DNA from: Siphonodentalium dalli
Taxonomy: Eukaryota; Mollusca; Scaphopoda; Gadilida; Siphonodentaliidae
NCBI GenBank assembly: GCA_032622095.1
Contig: CP136061.1
Location: 136,173,587 to 136,237,586, forward strand
Reading direction: 5' to 3'
DNA length: 64,000 nucleotides
The translations under genes and the position numbers were made by a program. The notes under the pieces were generated by a model that saw nothing but the letters and a program-made list of their open reading frames with translations, was not told the origin of the DNA and did no database searches. Positions 26,745-36,862 of this stretch are shown here, in pieces; position 1 is the first letter of the stretch, and the number at the start of each line of letters is the position of its first letter.

Positions 26745-26850
26745 TTCTGATCTGCGGATCAGAATAGGTCGACGTATACAATAAATACCTGTCTACGGAC
26801 TTTATATGACACAGAAAAACTTATTCGAGTCACATAATTAGAAAACATTG
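26745..26850 (+). repeat. Dispersed repeat H, partial copy 3
   Basis: ACTTATTCGAGTCACATAAT and the preceding GACTTTATATGACA match the end of copy 2. Confidence 0.65.
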
Positions 26851-27089
26851 GGTTCCGAGACTCCCAACTCATCTTCGGCATAGAACAACAAAACAGCGCT
26901 CGCTCCGTGTCAGTCTATTCCTGGTATGGTGGAATTGAACTACGAGTTACATAGCAAGAACATTTCCGCACAAAAATGATCAGAATTTTTCATATTCAAA
27001 CCACAGAGACAACAGCTGAACTATATTTTATTGGTAGTGTGTTACACGTAGGAGAGGCGAATACACATTGCTAACGTGCACTTGACCCT

Positions 27090-27190
27090 TCTATAGTAAA
27101 TACTCAATGATGCGTGAGTAGTTATATCCACCAGGAAATGTTCTGATAATAAGTTCAACAACTTATAGGACTCCTTCTGAGCTTGTATTA
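27090..27190 (+). repeat. Partial relative of the 34.8-kb TTAA MITE
   Basis: Shares AAATGTTCTGATAATAAG-type and GTTCAACAACTTATAGG blocks with 34990-35060. Termini are not preserved. Confidence 0.6.
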
Positions 27191-27448
27191 TATGTCGTCT
27201 GTCTTATTATTTCATTCATTAACACCCCCTCCCCCATGAGTAATATACCATTCCAATGTATAATTTTATAACTGTATGGGAGAATCCATTTCGTATAAAA
27301 GTGGTTAATGGACACCACAGCACCTCTTCAGCTAAGTGTTGATGAACGTCAACGATCGTCACGTCACTAAAGAGATGACCGCTTTTTTTTATAGAAAATT
27401 CGGTCAAATCTCATATAACTGAGTTAAATCCGATGTCTGTCGATCTTA

Positions 27449-27505
27449 AAGGGGTATACTGTACACTAAATCCGGCCATTTATTGGACCGTCTCCTTTTT
27501 ATACT
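27449..27505 (+). mobile_element. Solo end of family Q MITE
   Basis: TTAA-AGGGGTATACTGTACAC continues through AAATCCGGCCATTTATTGGA and GTCTCCTTTTTATACTG, after which similarity stops. This copy keeps the intact TTAA flank that is degraded at 25861. Confidence 0.8.
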
Positions 27506-27769
27506 GTAATGATAATTATTGGTTGATTTATTGCAAAAGTCACATTTACATGTAGCAGTGAAATTAGCAAAACGTATGTACACTATATATAGGTTCACAA
27601 ATTCGGTTATCACATTTATCAATGTTCATTTCATATACATATGCATGTACATATACATGCAGTAGTAATTAAATTAGATAATACAATGATAGGCGATAAA
27701 CTTAACAAGTTGGATAATTGCATGTGTTCACCCATAATAATAAATGATTCCGCCCACATATATATAGAA

Positions 27770-28493
27770 CTAGAAGGTGACCCGACTTCGTCCGGGCTAT
27801 TCAAAAACCAAATTTCAAGTCGATCGCTCCACCCGTTTCCGAGATCTGGTCTGCGCATGCGCGAAGCTGGCGTCGCACGGGCTCGGCGACCCGATAAAAT
27901 TCGTATCCGGGGAAAGATACATTCACATACCAAATTTCAAGTCGATAGCTCCACCCGTTTCCGAGATATATAGCCCAATGTCATTTGTGGATACCTCGCC
28001 GGTGATGAGTTAACGCGACATCGGCCGATTAAGAGTTAAACGCGATCACGTCACGATCTGTTGACGGCGTAATATATTTACTGAATGTTTTTCGATGAGC
28101 GAAGCATGGTCCTGCGTTCTTCCCGATAATTAAGGTAGAAACTTTAAACGTACACAGGCGTGTGATACATCATTGGAAAGATGAAGCGCCACAGATTCTA
28201 ACCGTGCAAATTATATGACTGGCAATTTATTATTCGCGTTATATCGAATCGATTTGTGAGCACCGAACTGAAATATATTAGCGCAAAACGGCGTAAAAAC
28301 AGATTTTACCTCGGCACGTGAAAAGTTGACCTCGGATCTGAAAATTAATATGCCTATGCCACTTCCCGACCGATAGTATCCTCACATACGAAGTTTCATC
28401 GAAATCGGGTCGGCCGTTTTCGAGTTCATCGCGAACACACAGACCACAGATACACAGACAGATCTTCCAAAATATATAATAGACTAGCCGATG
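27770..28493 (-). mobile_element. Helitron-like element A of a head-to-tail trimer
   Basis: Read on the minus strand it starts TCTATTATATATTTTGGAAG and ends with the hairpin CCCGGACGAAGTCGGG followed by CTAG. TC at the 5' end, a 3' hairpin and a CTRR terminus are the known Helitron hallmarks. The base after CTAG is T, as expected for A|T insertion. It carries a single full 122-bp-type unit (around 27852) plus unrelated sequence and encodes no replicase or helicase. It is therefore non-autonomous. Confidence 0.85.
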
Positions 28494-29032
28494 AGCCCGA
28501 CGTTGTCCGGGCTATTCAAAAACCAAATTTCAAGTCGATAGCTCTACCCAGCCCGAAATTTCAAGTCGATAGCTCTACCCGTTTCCGAGATCTGGTCTGC
28601 GCATGCGCGAAGCTGGCGTCGCATGGGCTCGGCGACCCGATAAAATTCGTATCCGGGGCAAGATACATTCACATAGCAAATTTCAAGTCGATAGCTCCAC
28701 CCGTTTCCGAGATCTGGTCTGCGCATGCGCGAAGCTGGTGTCGCACGGGCTCGGCGACCCGATAAAATTCGTATCCGGGGCAAGATACATTCACATAGCA
28801 AATTTCAAGTCGATAGCTCCACCCGTTTCCGAGATCTCGTCTGCGCATGCGCGAAGCGGGCGCCGCACGGGCTCGCCAATACGACAACGTTCACCGCCTG
28901 GTCAAACTACACACACGTACCAAGTTTCGTCCCGATCGGTCGAGAATCGTATATTTGTATTAATGACAGACAGACAAACAAACAAACAAACAAACATACA
29001 TACAGACAGAGGTCTTCAAAATATATATGAGA
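28494..29032 (-). mobile_element. Helitron-like element B of the trimer
   Basis: The minus strand reads TCTCATATATATTTTGAAG ... CCGGACAACGTCGGGC...CTAG and abuts element A exactly (CTAG|TC). It contains three tandem 122-bp units, whose GCATGCGCGA landmarks start at 28601, 28723 and 28845. A (CAAA)n-like stretch lies near 28975. Frames here such as CACAKLASHGLGDPI repeat with the units and are not a gene. Confidence 0.9.
28515..28880. repeat. Three 122-bp units inside element B
   Basis: The unit contains CAAATTTCAAGTCGATAGCT, CCACCCGTTTCCGAGATCT, TCTGCGCATGCGCGAAGC and CTCGGCGACCCGATAA. The spacing of landmarks is exactly 122 bp. Confidence 0.95.
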
Positions 29033-29552
29033 CTAGCCGATGAGCCCGACGTTGTCCGGGCGACGTTGTCCGGGCTATTCAAAAACCAAATTTCAAGTCG
29101 ATAGCTCCACCCGTTTCCGAGATCTAGTCTGCGCATGCGCGAAGCTGGTGTCGCACGGGCTCGGCGACCCGATAAAATTCGTATCCGGGGCAAGATAGAT
29201 TCACATACCAAATTTCAAGTCGATAGCTCCACCCGTTTCCGAGATCTCGTCTGCGCATGCGCGAAGCTGGCGTCGCACGGGCTCGGCGACCCGATAACAT
29301 TCGTATCCGGGGCAAGATACATTCACATAGCAAATTTCAAGTCGATAGCTCCACCCGTTCCCGAGATCTCGTCTGCGCATGCGCGAAGCGGGCGCCGCAC
29401 GGGCTCGCCAATACGACAACGTTCACCGCCTGGTCAAACTACACACACGTACCAAGTTTCGTCCCGATCGGTCGAGAATCGTAGATTTGTATTAATGACA
29501 AACAAACAAACAAACATACATACAGACAGAGGTCTTCAAAATATATATGAGA
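29033..29552 (-). mobile_element. Helitron-like element C of the trimer
   Basis: A near duplicate of element B, with the same ends and three 122-bp units (landmarks 29133, 29255, 29377). It has a short local duplication of CGACGTTGTCCGGG at its left edge. The base beyond its TC end is A on the minus strand, so the trimer as a whole sits between A and T. Confidence 0.9.
29080..29410. repeat. Three 122-bp units inside element C
   Basis: Same unit and exact 122-bp period as in element B. Confidence 0.95.
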
Positions 29553-29613
29553 TAAGACACCTTCTTAAAGGCACACTTATGAATATTCATAGTCTTTTTG
29601 TGATGATTATATT

Positions 29614-29970
29614 TTAAGAGACATAGGAGACGATGGATTTCTCTCTCGTATGGTTCTCCCAAAAGAATACAGGGATATCTTGTTTTCTGATTTCATCCAA
29701 ATGGCCGCATATAATAACTAAATGATATTCGTCTCCTAAATATTCTCCACATATGGCGTATGTCCTATTGTGATTATCATTCGGAGATTTCTTCCATCTT
29801 GCGCATTCTATAGGCAGTTTGTGATTTACTGTTCTGAACTTCAGGAGGTATATCGATAGATTGGACGGCAAAATCTTCAAGTAATTCGGATAGCCATGCA
29901 TAGTCAATTTTAATAACCTATAAAATTGGGCCCTCGACGAAGCAGATGTGTTTATATCAACAAGTATTGC
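29614..29970 (-). pseudogene. C-terminus of a LINE reverse transcriptase polyprotein
   Basis: The frame reads YLLKFRTVNHKLPIECARW and then GEYLGDEYHLVIICGH. This matches the conserved tail of Jockey/CR1-like ORF2 proteins common in marine invertebrates (pattern: FR..NH.LPIE.GRW, then C..C, then GDE.H....C). One expected cysteine is replaced by tyrosine. The upstream YYYYYY stretch comes from a TAA-repeat junction, so the protein-like part begins at about 29970. The catalytic domain is missing. The right edge meets a split family Q MITE. Confidence 0.8.
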
Positions 29971-29989
29971 GTCCCAATAATAATAATAA

Positions 29990-30188
29990 TAATATATTAT
30001 GCAACACATGAATGAATTTGAGCCATGATTTAGTGCTAAATACACACATGTGCTCTACGACTCGAGTCATAAACTCATTTGCATTATAATTACCATGTTG
30101 TTTGCATCGTTCATAGAGAACATAAGTGTATTTCGCATTAATCCGTGGCTCAAATTCATTCCTTTGTTGCATATATTCTGTTGAGTAT
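29990..30188 (+). mobile_element. Family Q MITE, left portion of a split copy
   Basis: Colinear with 25920-26110: ATGAATGAATTTGAGCCATG, CATTATAATTACCATGTTG, TTTGCATCGTTCATAGAG and GCTCAAATTCATTCCTTTG. It stops at GTTGAGTATA, where an insertion begins. The continuation is at 31245. Confidence 0.85.
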
Positions 30189-31244
30189 ATAGACAGAACA
30201 CAACGCGCATCTTAATCGAGACTCTTTTATCGAACGAGTTGTGGATGGCCCAAGGATTATATTTCGCGAGAGCGTAGCGAGTTCGATAAAAGATTCGAGA
30301 TTATGATGCAAGTTGTGTTCTGTATTTATTCTACACCGTTCAGTCAGATAAGTTCAATCTCGCGAAATATATCCTTGCGCCATCCGCAACTCATTCGATA
30401 AAAGCACCTAATGCGCATAAGATTGTCCACTTATAAATGGACAATCGGTACCTAAAATGGTCGTTAATAAATGGACAATCCGACCACGCGTGGCACGCGA
30501 GTTTGCGATTGTCCACTAAATCACGACATATATAGATAATCGTGCATGTTAGCTTCATATTAAATCTGAAGGGTAATAACTCTACAAAGAATGTACCTTT
30601 ACTAAATGACGGAGATTTGTATGAGAAATTTGCAACACCACAACAGATCAACTTTTGTGAAATATAAGTCAAATTCTTCCCTTGGGTGGGTGGGTTTGGG
30701 GGAGGTTTGGGTTACGCTCTTTAAAAACACTTCTTCAAATATTTCCGTTATTTCGTCAAAAAAACTTCTTCTCATACAAATCACCGTTATTTAGCAAATT
30801 AACATTATTTATAGAGTTATTGCCCTTCATGCAGGATTAACAAAACATGTCTTCATTTAGTGGACAATCCCAAGCTCTCGTGCCACGCGTGGTTGGATTG
30901 TCCATTTATTAATGACCATTTTAGGTACCGATTGTCCATTTATAAGTGGACAATCCTTGAAGAAAAGAGTCTCGATTAAGATGCGCGTTGTGTTCTGTCT
31001 ATTTATTCCACACCCTTCAGTCAGATCAGTTCAACCCATGAGTGTCACCTTCATTGTCACTATAGCTACCTTTATTGTGATTTCAGTCTGACAAATAACC
31101 AGTAATTATGGGGGGATCACCGGAAGCGGATGATCGACCGTACAACAAGAATAGTTCCGGCTTGTATTCCACTAGATGTATACACTAATATGTATTCAAT
31201 GGCTGGGATTCCGTTGAATATATGTGACTCATGTCAATGGGTGT
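30189..31244. mobile_element. Composite palindromic insertion (family X) within the family Q MITE
   Basis: ATAGACAGAACACAACGCGC at the left is matched by GCGCGTTGTGTTCTGTCTAT at 30983-31002. The left part also contains its own palindrome (30189-30327), with GTTCGATAAAAG as the returning arm. GTGTGGAATAAA near 31235 pairs with TTTATTCCACAC near 31003, so the insertion probably extends to about 31244. The flanks GAGTATA / ATAAAAAAGG rejoin the interrupted MITE. Confidence 0.75.
30419..30958. mobile_element. 540-bp foldback (family B) nested in family X
   Basis: The arms begin AGATTGTCCACTTATAAATG and return as CATTTATAAGTGGACAATCC. They contain several TGGACAAT/ATTGTCCA pairs and a second inner pair (30570-30629 with 30768-30826), centred near 30690. 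The centre holds a G-rich tract, GGGTGGGTGGGTTTGGGGG. No coding frame. Confidence 0.85.
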
Positions 31245-31308
31245 GGAATAAAAAAGGAGATGATCACATAAATGGACGGATTTAATGTACAGTACCCCTT
31301 TAATCTGT
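31245..31308 (+). mobile_element. Family Q MITE, right end of the split copy
   Basis: AAAAGGAGATGATCACATAA continues to GTACAGTACCCCT-TTAA, the expected right terminus with intact TTAA. Confidence 0.85.
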
Positions 31309-31712
31309 CTGAGTCGTAGCAGGACGTCATGGGACCTATACTTAATGCGGGTGTAAACTTTCTGTTCAAGACTAGTATATTAGCCTATACATATATTATG
31401 CACGGGAAAAGCGGAATACAGAGGTAGAAACAGAAGAACATTTCAATTGCTGTACCATGCACTGGGTGTAATATTACTCTACCATAGGTGCAGAGTCTGG
31501 GTCAGTATGATGGCTTCATAAAGGGCCAGAGCAAGAGCCTTTGGGTGTTGCGTTGCATATTGTTCGTACTCATCTGATTATAAAGACTAAGTTAGCGTAA
31601 ATGCAAGGTGAACATACCACGTTTTTAATATAGCAAGTATATATAACAGTGGTGGGGCTCATGTCGTGCATTTAGGCGTATCTGTAAAATCTCTACAGAA
31701 TGTATTGTTCCG

Positions 31713-32142
31713 TTTAGGGTACGTTCATACACTGGCAAGTTTGCACTGCATTTTCTTTCAGGCATTTTATCATAGAAAACCCTGTGGTGTCAGAATATGA
31801 ACGGCAACATGCATATAACATGCATATTTACCAAAGCTAGCGGCGTAAGGAGTACATTTTCGGTAGTTTCACATGTAACGGTGCTAGTAAAACTTTGCTT
31901 TAAAGTGCCTGTAAAATTGATTCTTGCGAGATAATTGCATGCTATTTAACAGGCAAATATCGATAGTATCGCTACTAGTGGAAGTACGTAGTTTTTGCTT
32001 CTCGTGTAGATATAGCTGTAGTACAGATGAATTGTATACGCATGTTTCCGTTCATAATCTGACATCATATTAGGGTTTTCTATGAGAAAATCGCTGCAAA
32101 ACATGCCGTGCAAACTTGCCAGTGTATGAACATACCCCTTAA
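31713..32142. mobile_element. TTAA-type MITE, ~430 bp, with ~100-bp imperfect termini
   Basis: The left starts GGGTACGTTCATACACTGGC. The right, read inward, starts GGGGTATGTTCATACACTGG. Similarity continues through CAAGTTTGCAC, ATAGAAAACCCT and TATGAACGG.AACATGC. TTAA is intact on the right, and the left is TTTA. Non-coding. Confidence 0.85.
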
Positions 32143-32279
32143 TGTTTGACGAGTATCGCGATATTTAACTTGTTGTGTGTATGTATTTTTATTGATATGA
32201 CTTATATGTTATGTGTGCCTTGTGTATATAGTATGTATATATGTTATTGCATGTTCCAACTTAACTGTTGGCTTTGCTA

Positions 32280-33090
32280 ATAAACAATCAAACAATCAAA
32301 GAACTTTATTAATCGATTTAGAAAGGGTTATGTTCTTGTTGGCTTTAACCAATGAGTTCCATATGTCAGGGAATGTGTGTTTAGGTAACACAGAACTAAA
32401 TGCAGTTCTAGGAGTTGATGCGTTCAGACTGCCAGACTGTCGGGTATTATCAGTTGTATAATCAAATGATTCATTGAAAGATTTGGGAAGATTTCCTCTT
32501 TTCTAGTCAAAAATAAACGTTGCGGTTTGTAGCTGATTATAAGTCGTGGAATTTCAAAATGGTTTCGTGCAAAAGAAATGGGATTTGTATGACTTCCATG
32601 ATTTATTGGATATAATGTGTCGACATGGCCCCAAACAGATACACCATATAGATGTGATGACGGTGGATCAAAGAGAAGTATCAAGTTTTCAGGCAGTTCT
32701 TGGGTAGAATTCGCTTTACTTTATTTATGGAATATATTGAATTGGATATTTTTTTCACTTTGTGATGTTTAAAAGTGATTCTAATCAATAATAATTCAAA
32801 GGAATTTTAGAGATTGTTCTGATCTTACATTACCTATTCGCGTTAAAGGCTTGTCGTTAAATTTTGTTGTAAGATTATTCCATTTGAAATCATTACTAGT
32901 GGGATGTAATAACATATATTTACTTCATGGCCGAAATATGAAGAGTCGTATAATCTGCAAAAGATAGGAGATTTAAACATATGCTACATCATTGACATAG
33001 ATTAACCAAAAACATGTAATATCATCTACAACATGGTCCAGTTCTTTGCAAATTAACGGTTTGCATGACCAAACATTGAACATTGTTTAT
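32280..33090 (-). pseudogene. LINE reverse transcriptase, 3' half, decayed
   Basis: Minus strand, in order: an IYVND block at ~32975-33000, the catalytic block as FADYTTLHIS at 32930-32960 (the second Asp of the usual A/F-A-D-D is Tyr), LPENLILLFDPP then YGVSVWG at ~32640, and a C-terminal block FPDIWNSLVKANKNITLSKS ending at TGA 32296. This order is that of Jockey/CR1-type LINE ORF2. At least three frameshifts and several stops separate the blocks, so the copy is dead. The interval 33010-33090 is probably its further upstream part, cut by the Helitron at 33098. Confidence 0.8.
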
Positions 33091-33097
33091 GTTACTA

Positions 33098-33470
33098 CTA
33101 ACTGGGGTACCCGGCGTTGCTCGGGTAAAGATTGGAAGCAACTTGAAGTGTTTTGACAAGCATTTACTCAATTTCAAAGAACTTCTTTGTACACAACATT
33201 GGTAGTCTTCCCCTCTGATGCGTTGGTGAATAGGTTTTGTGATGATCCAACCCTCGAGCGCCCATCGTAGAGCTGGCAAAGGGAGAAACACGGCAATATT
33301 AAATTAAGTCCAGCGATCTTGAGGGATTGCCCCCGAGCCTTATTTATAATCGTTGCTGTTGATCTATTCCGGATTCTATCAATAAAGAACGTTGGCTGTT
33401 GAGCAGTCCTGTTGCGGTCGCTTATGTTATTCGAGGCGACGTGTGATGTTGAGTGCGGTCTCTGTGTAGA
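33098..33470 (-). pseudogene. Helitron helicase C-terminus and 3' terminus
   Basis: The minus frame ending at TGA 33174 reads TATIINKARGQSLKIAGLNL, PCFSLCQLYDGRSRV and TTNVVYKEVL. These correspond to the last conserved motifs of the Pif1-like helicase domain of Helitron Rep/helicase proteins (TINK.QGQ...G, VF.HGQLYVA.SR, NVVYKEVL). Substitutions such as R for Q in GQ context and D-G for V-A suggest decay. After 50-60 bp comes the hairpin ACCCGAGCAACGCCGGGT and the terminus CAGTTAG followed by T, a Helitron-like 3' end (TTAG in place of CTAG). The replication-initiator domain is not present. Confidence 0.8.
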
Positions 33471-33475
33471 CTAAC

Positions 33476-33531
33476 GATAAAGAGCGTTAATTATTGATAT
33501 ATTCCTGATTTGGTATGCATAAAGAGCGTTT
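33476..33531 (+). repeat. Paired AAAGAGCG module, second free copy
   Basis: ATAAAGAGCGTTAATT and ATAAAGAGCGTTTTG start 42 bp apart with TTCCTGATTTGG between them, as in 21026-21090 and inside family C elements. Confidence 0.75.
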
Positions 33532-34371
33532 TGTTCGCTTATGCGCAGCAATTTGTTAAAAATATTCCATGCGGAGTCTTAGCTGGTCTTTAAAAACCGA
33601 GATGACGAATGCCCATTAGACCCGGTTTGGATGGACCGTCAATGTAGGTTGAAACCATGCAGGCTTAATCTCTGAGGTTTAAATTGGATATAACTAATAG
33701 TGTAAAATGGTTTAAATTTAAAATACATCCACGGAACTGCTTATTTTGATATTAGTATGCCCCCCCCCCCCCCGCCCGTTATGTCGAACGGCCAATACTC
33801 TGAGATACTGATTACAAAACTCCGGGCGTCTATACAAGCACCGAGTCACAATCTATGAGTGAAGATATCGTATAGCACACAACAATGAAGATACATTCGA
33901 CATGCGATACAAAGCATATGGAATGTTTCGAGCCAAACATTTACCAACAACATATATATCCCGAGTTGATATGCAAATTAATATGTACACATGTACATGT
34001 ATGTAATGTGTTCCAAATGCATACCAGTTTAAGTTGTAGTCGTGATATTCTTATAAATTCGAGCTGCATGTATCAATGCATGCCCATCGGTATGAAACAT
34101 TAATATGTCGAATAGGCCTCAAGAGTCCAGTTGCTCCGATCATGTGCGATGTTAATTGGCGGATATTAATGTTACTTGTATAAATTCCATACCAATCGCA
34201 TTCAGTCGCTAGAGAGCAACATCGCTTGAGTTATTCTCATCGATTTTTGCAGACTTCTGACATAAACTACGACGGTTGAGTTACGAGCGTGACGGAGCTG
34301 CGTCACTAAGCTTGCATGTGATAAAGTGCCATATAGAAATATGACGTCTAAATTACAATGGTTCTCTTGGA
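33532..34371. other. Unassigned sequence
   Basis: Contains a long C-run around 33761-33776. No gene was recognised. Confidence 0.4.
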
Positions 34372-34450
34372 CGGGGCGTATAATCTTCAAGTCGCAAATT
34401 AGAGTAAAGTAATTGTTCACATGTGTCGTTCCTGTAAGGTCACGATTAAA
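34372..34450 (+). repeat. Copy of the 17.16-17.24 kb repeat
   Basis: ACGGGGCGTATAATCTTCAA, GTCGCAAATTAGAGTAAAG and TGTGTCGTT follow the same order with few changes. Confidence 0.85.
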
Positions 34451-34835
34451 GATCCACACTCCCGATTTGGCACCATAAAACTACCTTTAATTTTGGTACG
34501 TTTTCTCTACCAGAAAATAATTCTATCATGCCAAACTAGCCCATTAATATCAGGTTCTGATTGTCAGATATTGACTTTCAAAAATGGAAGTTTTAACACT
34601 TGTTTAAATTTTTGCCAGGCTAGCAAAAAATCCCATGATCATTTCAGATAAACCATGCTTTCGTTTCCCAAAAGCGGTAGAGAATAAAGGGTGTTCTCAT
34701 TTATGATATTTGTACTTGTTTTCAGCGTAAAACCGATGTATGCTTTTGTGGATTTTCGTGATGCAAATAATGGTGATTGCCAGACTGAAGTGATATAATT
34801 TACCCACTGAAAAAAGAAAGTGCAGGATTTTAATC

Positions 34836-35132
34836 TTAACCCTTTCTATACCGAATTGTTCTTCGACTCGGTTATAAAAATATACTTTGAACGGTCTATT
34901 GTTCATTTGGAGGGGTGTTCAGGTAACAAAGGCAGACGACAGTCAGCAAAAACATATAATACCAAGAGCAGAATGATTCCTATTCATTGGTGGGAAATGT
35001 TCCGATAATAGGTTCAACAAACGACCTATAGGTAGGGAACTACTCGTCATATGGCCATTTGTTGAACTTATTATCTGAACATTTACTATGGGAACTACTC
35101 GTCAATGGGTAATTAGTATAGGAAAGGTTAAA
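34836..35132. mobile_element. piggyBac-type MITE (TTAA, CCCTTTCTATAC termini)
   Basis: TTAA lies at both ends. The termini are CCCTTTCTATACCGAAT and, inward from the right, CCTTTCCTATACTAAT. An inner inverted repeat pairs AAATGTTCCGATAATAGG (34997 region) with its return at 35060-35090. ACTACTCGTCA appears twice. It is a relative of the 10.8-kb family by its ends, but the core differs. Confidence 0.85.
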
Positions 35133-35494
35133 TAGCAAAGTTTGTTCCAATCTTTATTTTTGTAGAAATGGAACACCACCAAGTACCACCATATGATATA
35201 AAATTGCAATGTTATTCGCGTGGCTATGTCAATCATTCGTCTGGATCACTATTTTCAATATTGCTCTAAATTTTGTGGACATGACCTACATTTGTGAATG
35301 AATTAATAAATGAAAGTAATTTGCAAAGTCACTAAATATAGCAAAACAAACATGTTTACACTACGTACACATTCAATAATACACACAAATCCGTGTGTGT
35401 ATATAGGTGCTCTATACAGATTCATATACATTATTTAAATAATGTTCGTGAAGTTGGACCGAAATTCGGTGGAGATTAGTTAGATTGAAGTTCA

Positions 35495-35945
35495 AAGTTC
35501 GAAATTCAGACTGAAATTCAAACTCTTATTTTTGTTTACCTCATGTTTTTATTGTGTCCCAAATCGTGCTCCACATCTCGAATTGTAGATCAAAAGTTTG
35601 TTTTTTTAACTTTTTCTGAGACACTGCTCGCGTTCAATATTTATGAGAAGGGTGACGAAGGGCACTGTTTATTGCTGGAGCGAGCTGAAACTTGGTATTT
35701 CTGAACGTTCCATAAGAGAACACATCATACATATACTAACGCTCAGGGTCGATAATTAATCGATCGATTGCTTTGAATTTCAATATGGGCGAATTTCGAA
35801 CGGGATTAAAATTCGAAATTCAGATTAACATTCAAACTCTAATTTTGATTGCATCAAGTTCTTTGTTGTGGCACAATTCGTGCTCCATCATCTTGAATTT
35901 TGGGACAGCGGTGAACTTTGTTTACTTTTTCTGAGACACCGCTGG
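35495..35945 (+). repeat. Tandem duplication, period about 295 bp
   Basis: Both halves contain AAATTCGAAATTCAGA-like, ATTCAAACTCTTATTTT-like, CGTGCTCCA and CTTTTTCTGAGACAC blocks, at 35495-35640 and 35790-35945. Confidence 0.75.
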
Positions 35946-36116
35946 ACATATATTTTGTTGTTGAAGAGAAGTTTGTTTTATTTTTGTGAAATTTACTATA
36001 GTGTCTGTCCTTCGCTTAGTTATACAGTGGAGAAATTAACGTTCCGATACAGACGTCACAGACAAGAGTTGTTGGGCCGTTATGCGAATTGAACGCACAG
36101 AAACATTGTGTTACTG

Positions 36117-36335
36117 TTACTGTACATGAAGTCTCATATGATCTGCCAGGTTTCCAGCTTTCCGACACAGGTCACACTCGTATGGTCGATTGCCGGTGTG
36201 GAGTCTCTATATATTTGATTTGATAGACTTGTGGTATGACTGATCTATAGCCACATAACACTCGTATGTGCGATCCCGTGTGTGTATTTTCTTGTGTGTT
36301 ACCAGGTTTTCAGAATCACGAAATGTCTTGTTAAA
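36117..36335 (-). pseudogene. Degenerate C2H2 zinc-finger fragment
   Basis: Minus strand: NKTFRDSENLVTHKKIHTRD, then a damaged segment with an in-frame TAG, then RLHTGNRPYECDLCRKAGNL and ADHMRLH. The linker HTG(N)RPYEC and the finger signature are typical of Kruppel-type zinc-finger proteins. The first finger lacks its cysteine pair, the middle finger has lost cysteines and histidine spacing, and the last has a deletion between C-x2-C and the histidines. There is no flanking intact array or exon structure. It is best read as a pseudogene or processed fragment of a multi-finger gene. Confidence 0.85.
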
Positions 36336-36627
36336 ATCAAAGCTGGCGATTTAATTTAGCAGTGGTGACCTTATTGTACATCAAAAGCTCGCGATTTTAA
36401 ATAAAAACTCGTTAGTTACATCAAAAGCTGCATATACATGTAGTGCATTATGTAAATGACAGGAAGTTGCAGAGAAAGGTGGTATAATATCCAAACTATA
36501 CAGACGGATTTCAAAAAATAAAATTCAGCTGAGTTTGTAGTAATTAATAAGGAAATAGCTATATAAATATAAGAAACTTGCTGAAATAGGCTCCCGAAAA
36601 CAGGCATTTATTTAGTTATTATGCTAC

Positions 36628-36862
36628 TTCAATATATCCTCGTGCAAATAAGTTCATAATGGACCTAAATATTGGCATTGGTTCATATTGGCCTTATTTG
36701 ATTCTGGAATAAGCCTATAGTGGAATTTTAACCGTTATTCCGTTGGATGGCGCGGGCCACAGTGAACACAAATACATAAAGAGCGTACATATCTGCTGCA
36801 ATATATCCTCGTGCAAACATGTTCATATTTGACTTATTTGATTCTGAAATAGGCTCATAGTG
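36628..36862 (+). repeat. Diverged direct duplication
   Basis: CAATATATCCTCGTGCAAA and TTATTTGATTCTG.AATA..C occur near 36630-36722 and again at 36799-36862. An isolated AAAGAGCGTACAT motif sits between them at 36778. Confidence 0.75.

Noticed and set aside
28515-29410. CRISPR-like array
   Set aside because: Units are contiguous 122-bp tandem repeats with no spacers, within eukaryotic Helitron-like elements.
28603-29617. 146- and 160-codon frames with repeated CACAKLASHGLGDPI
   Set aside because: They result from 122 bp tandem units inside Helitron-like elements. Several overlapping frames on both strands are equally long.
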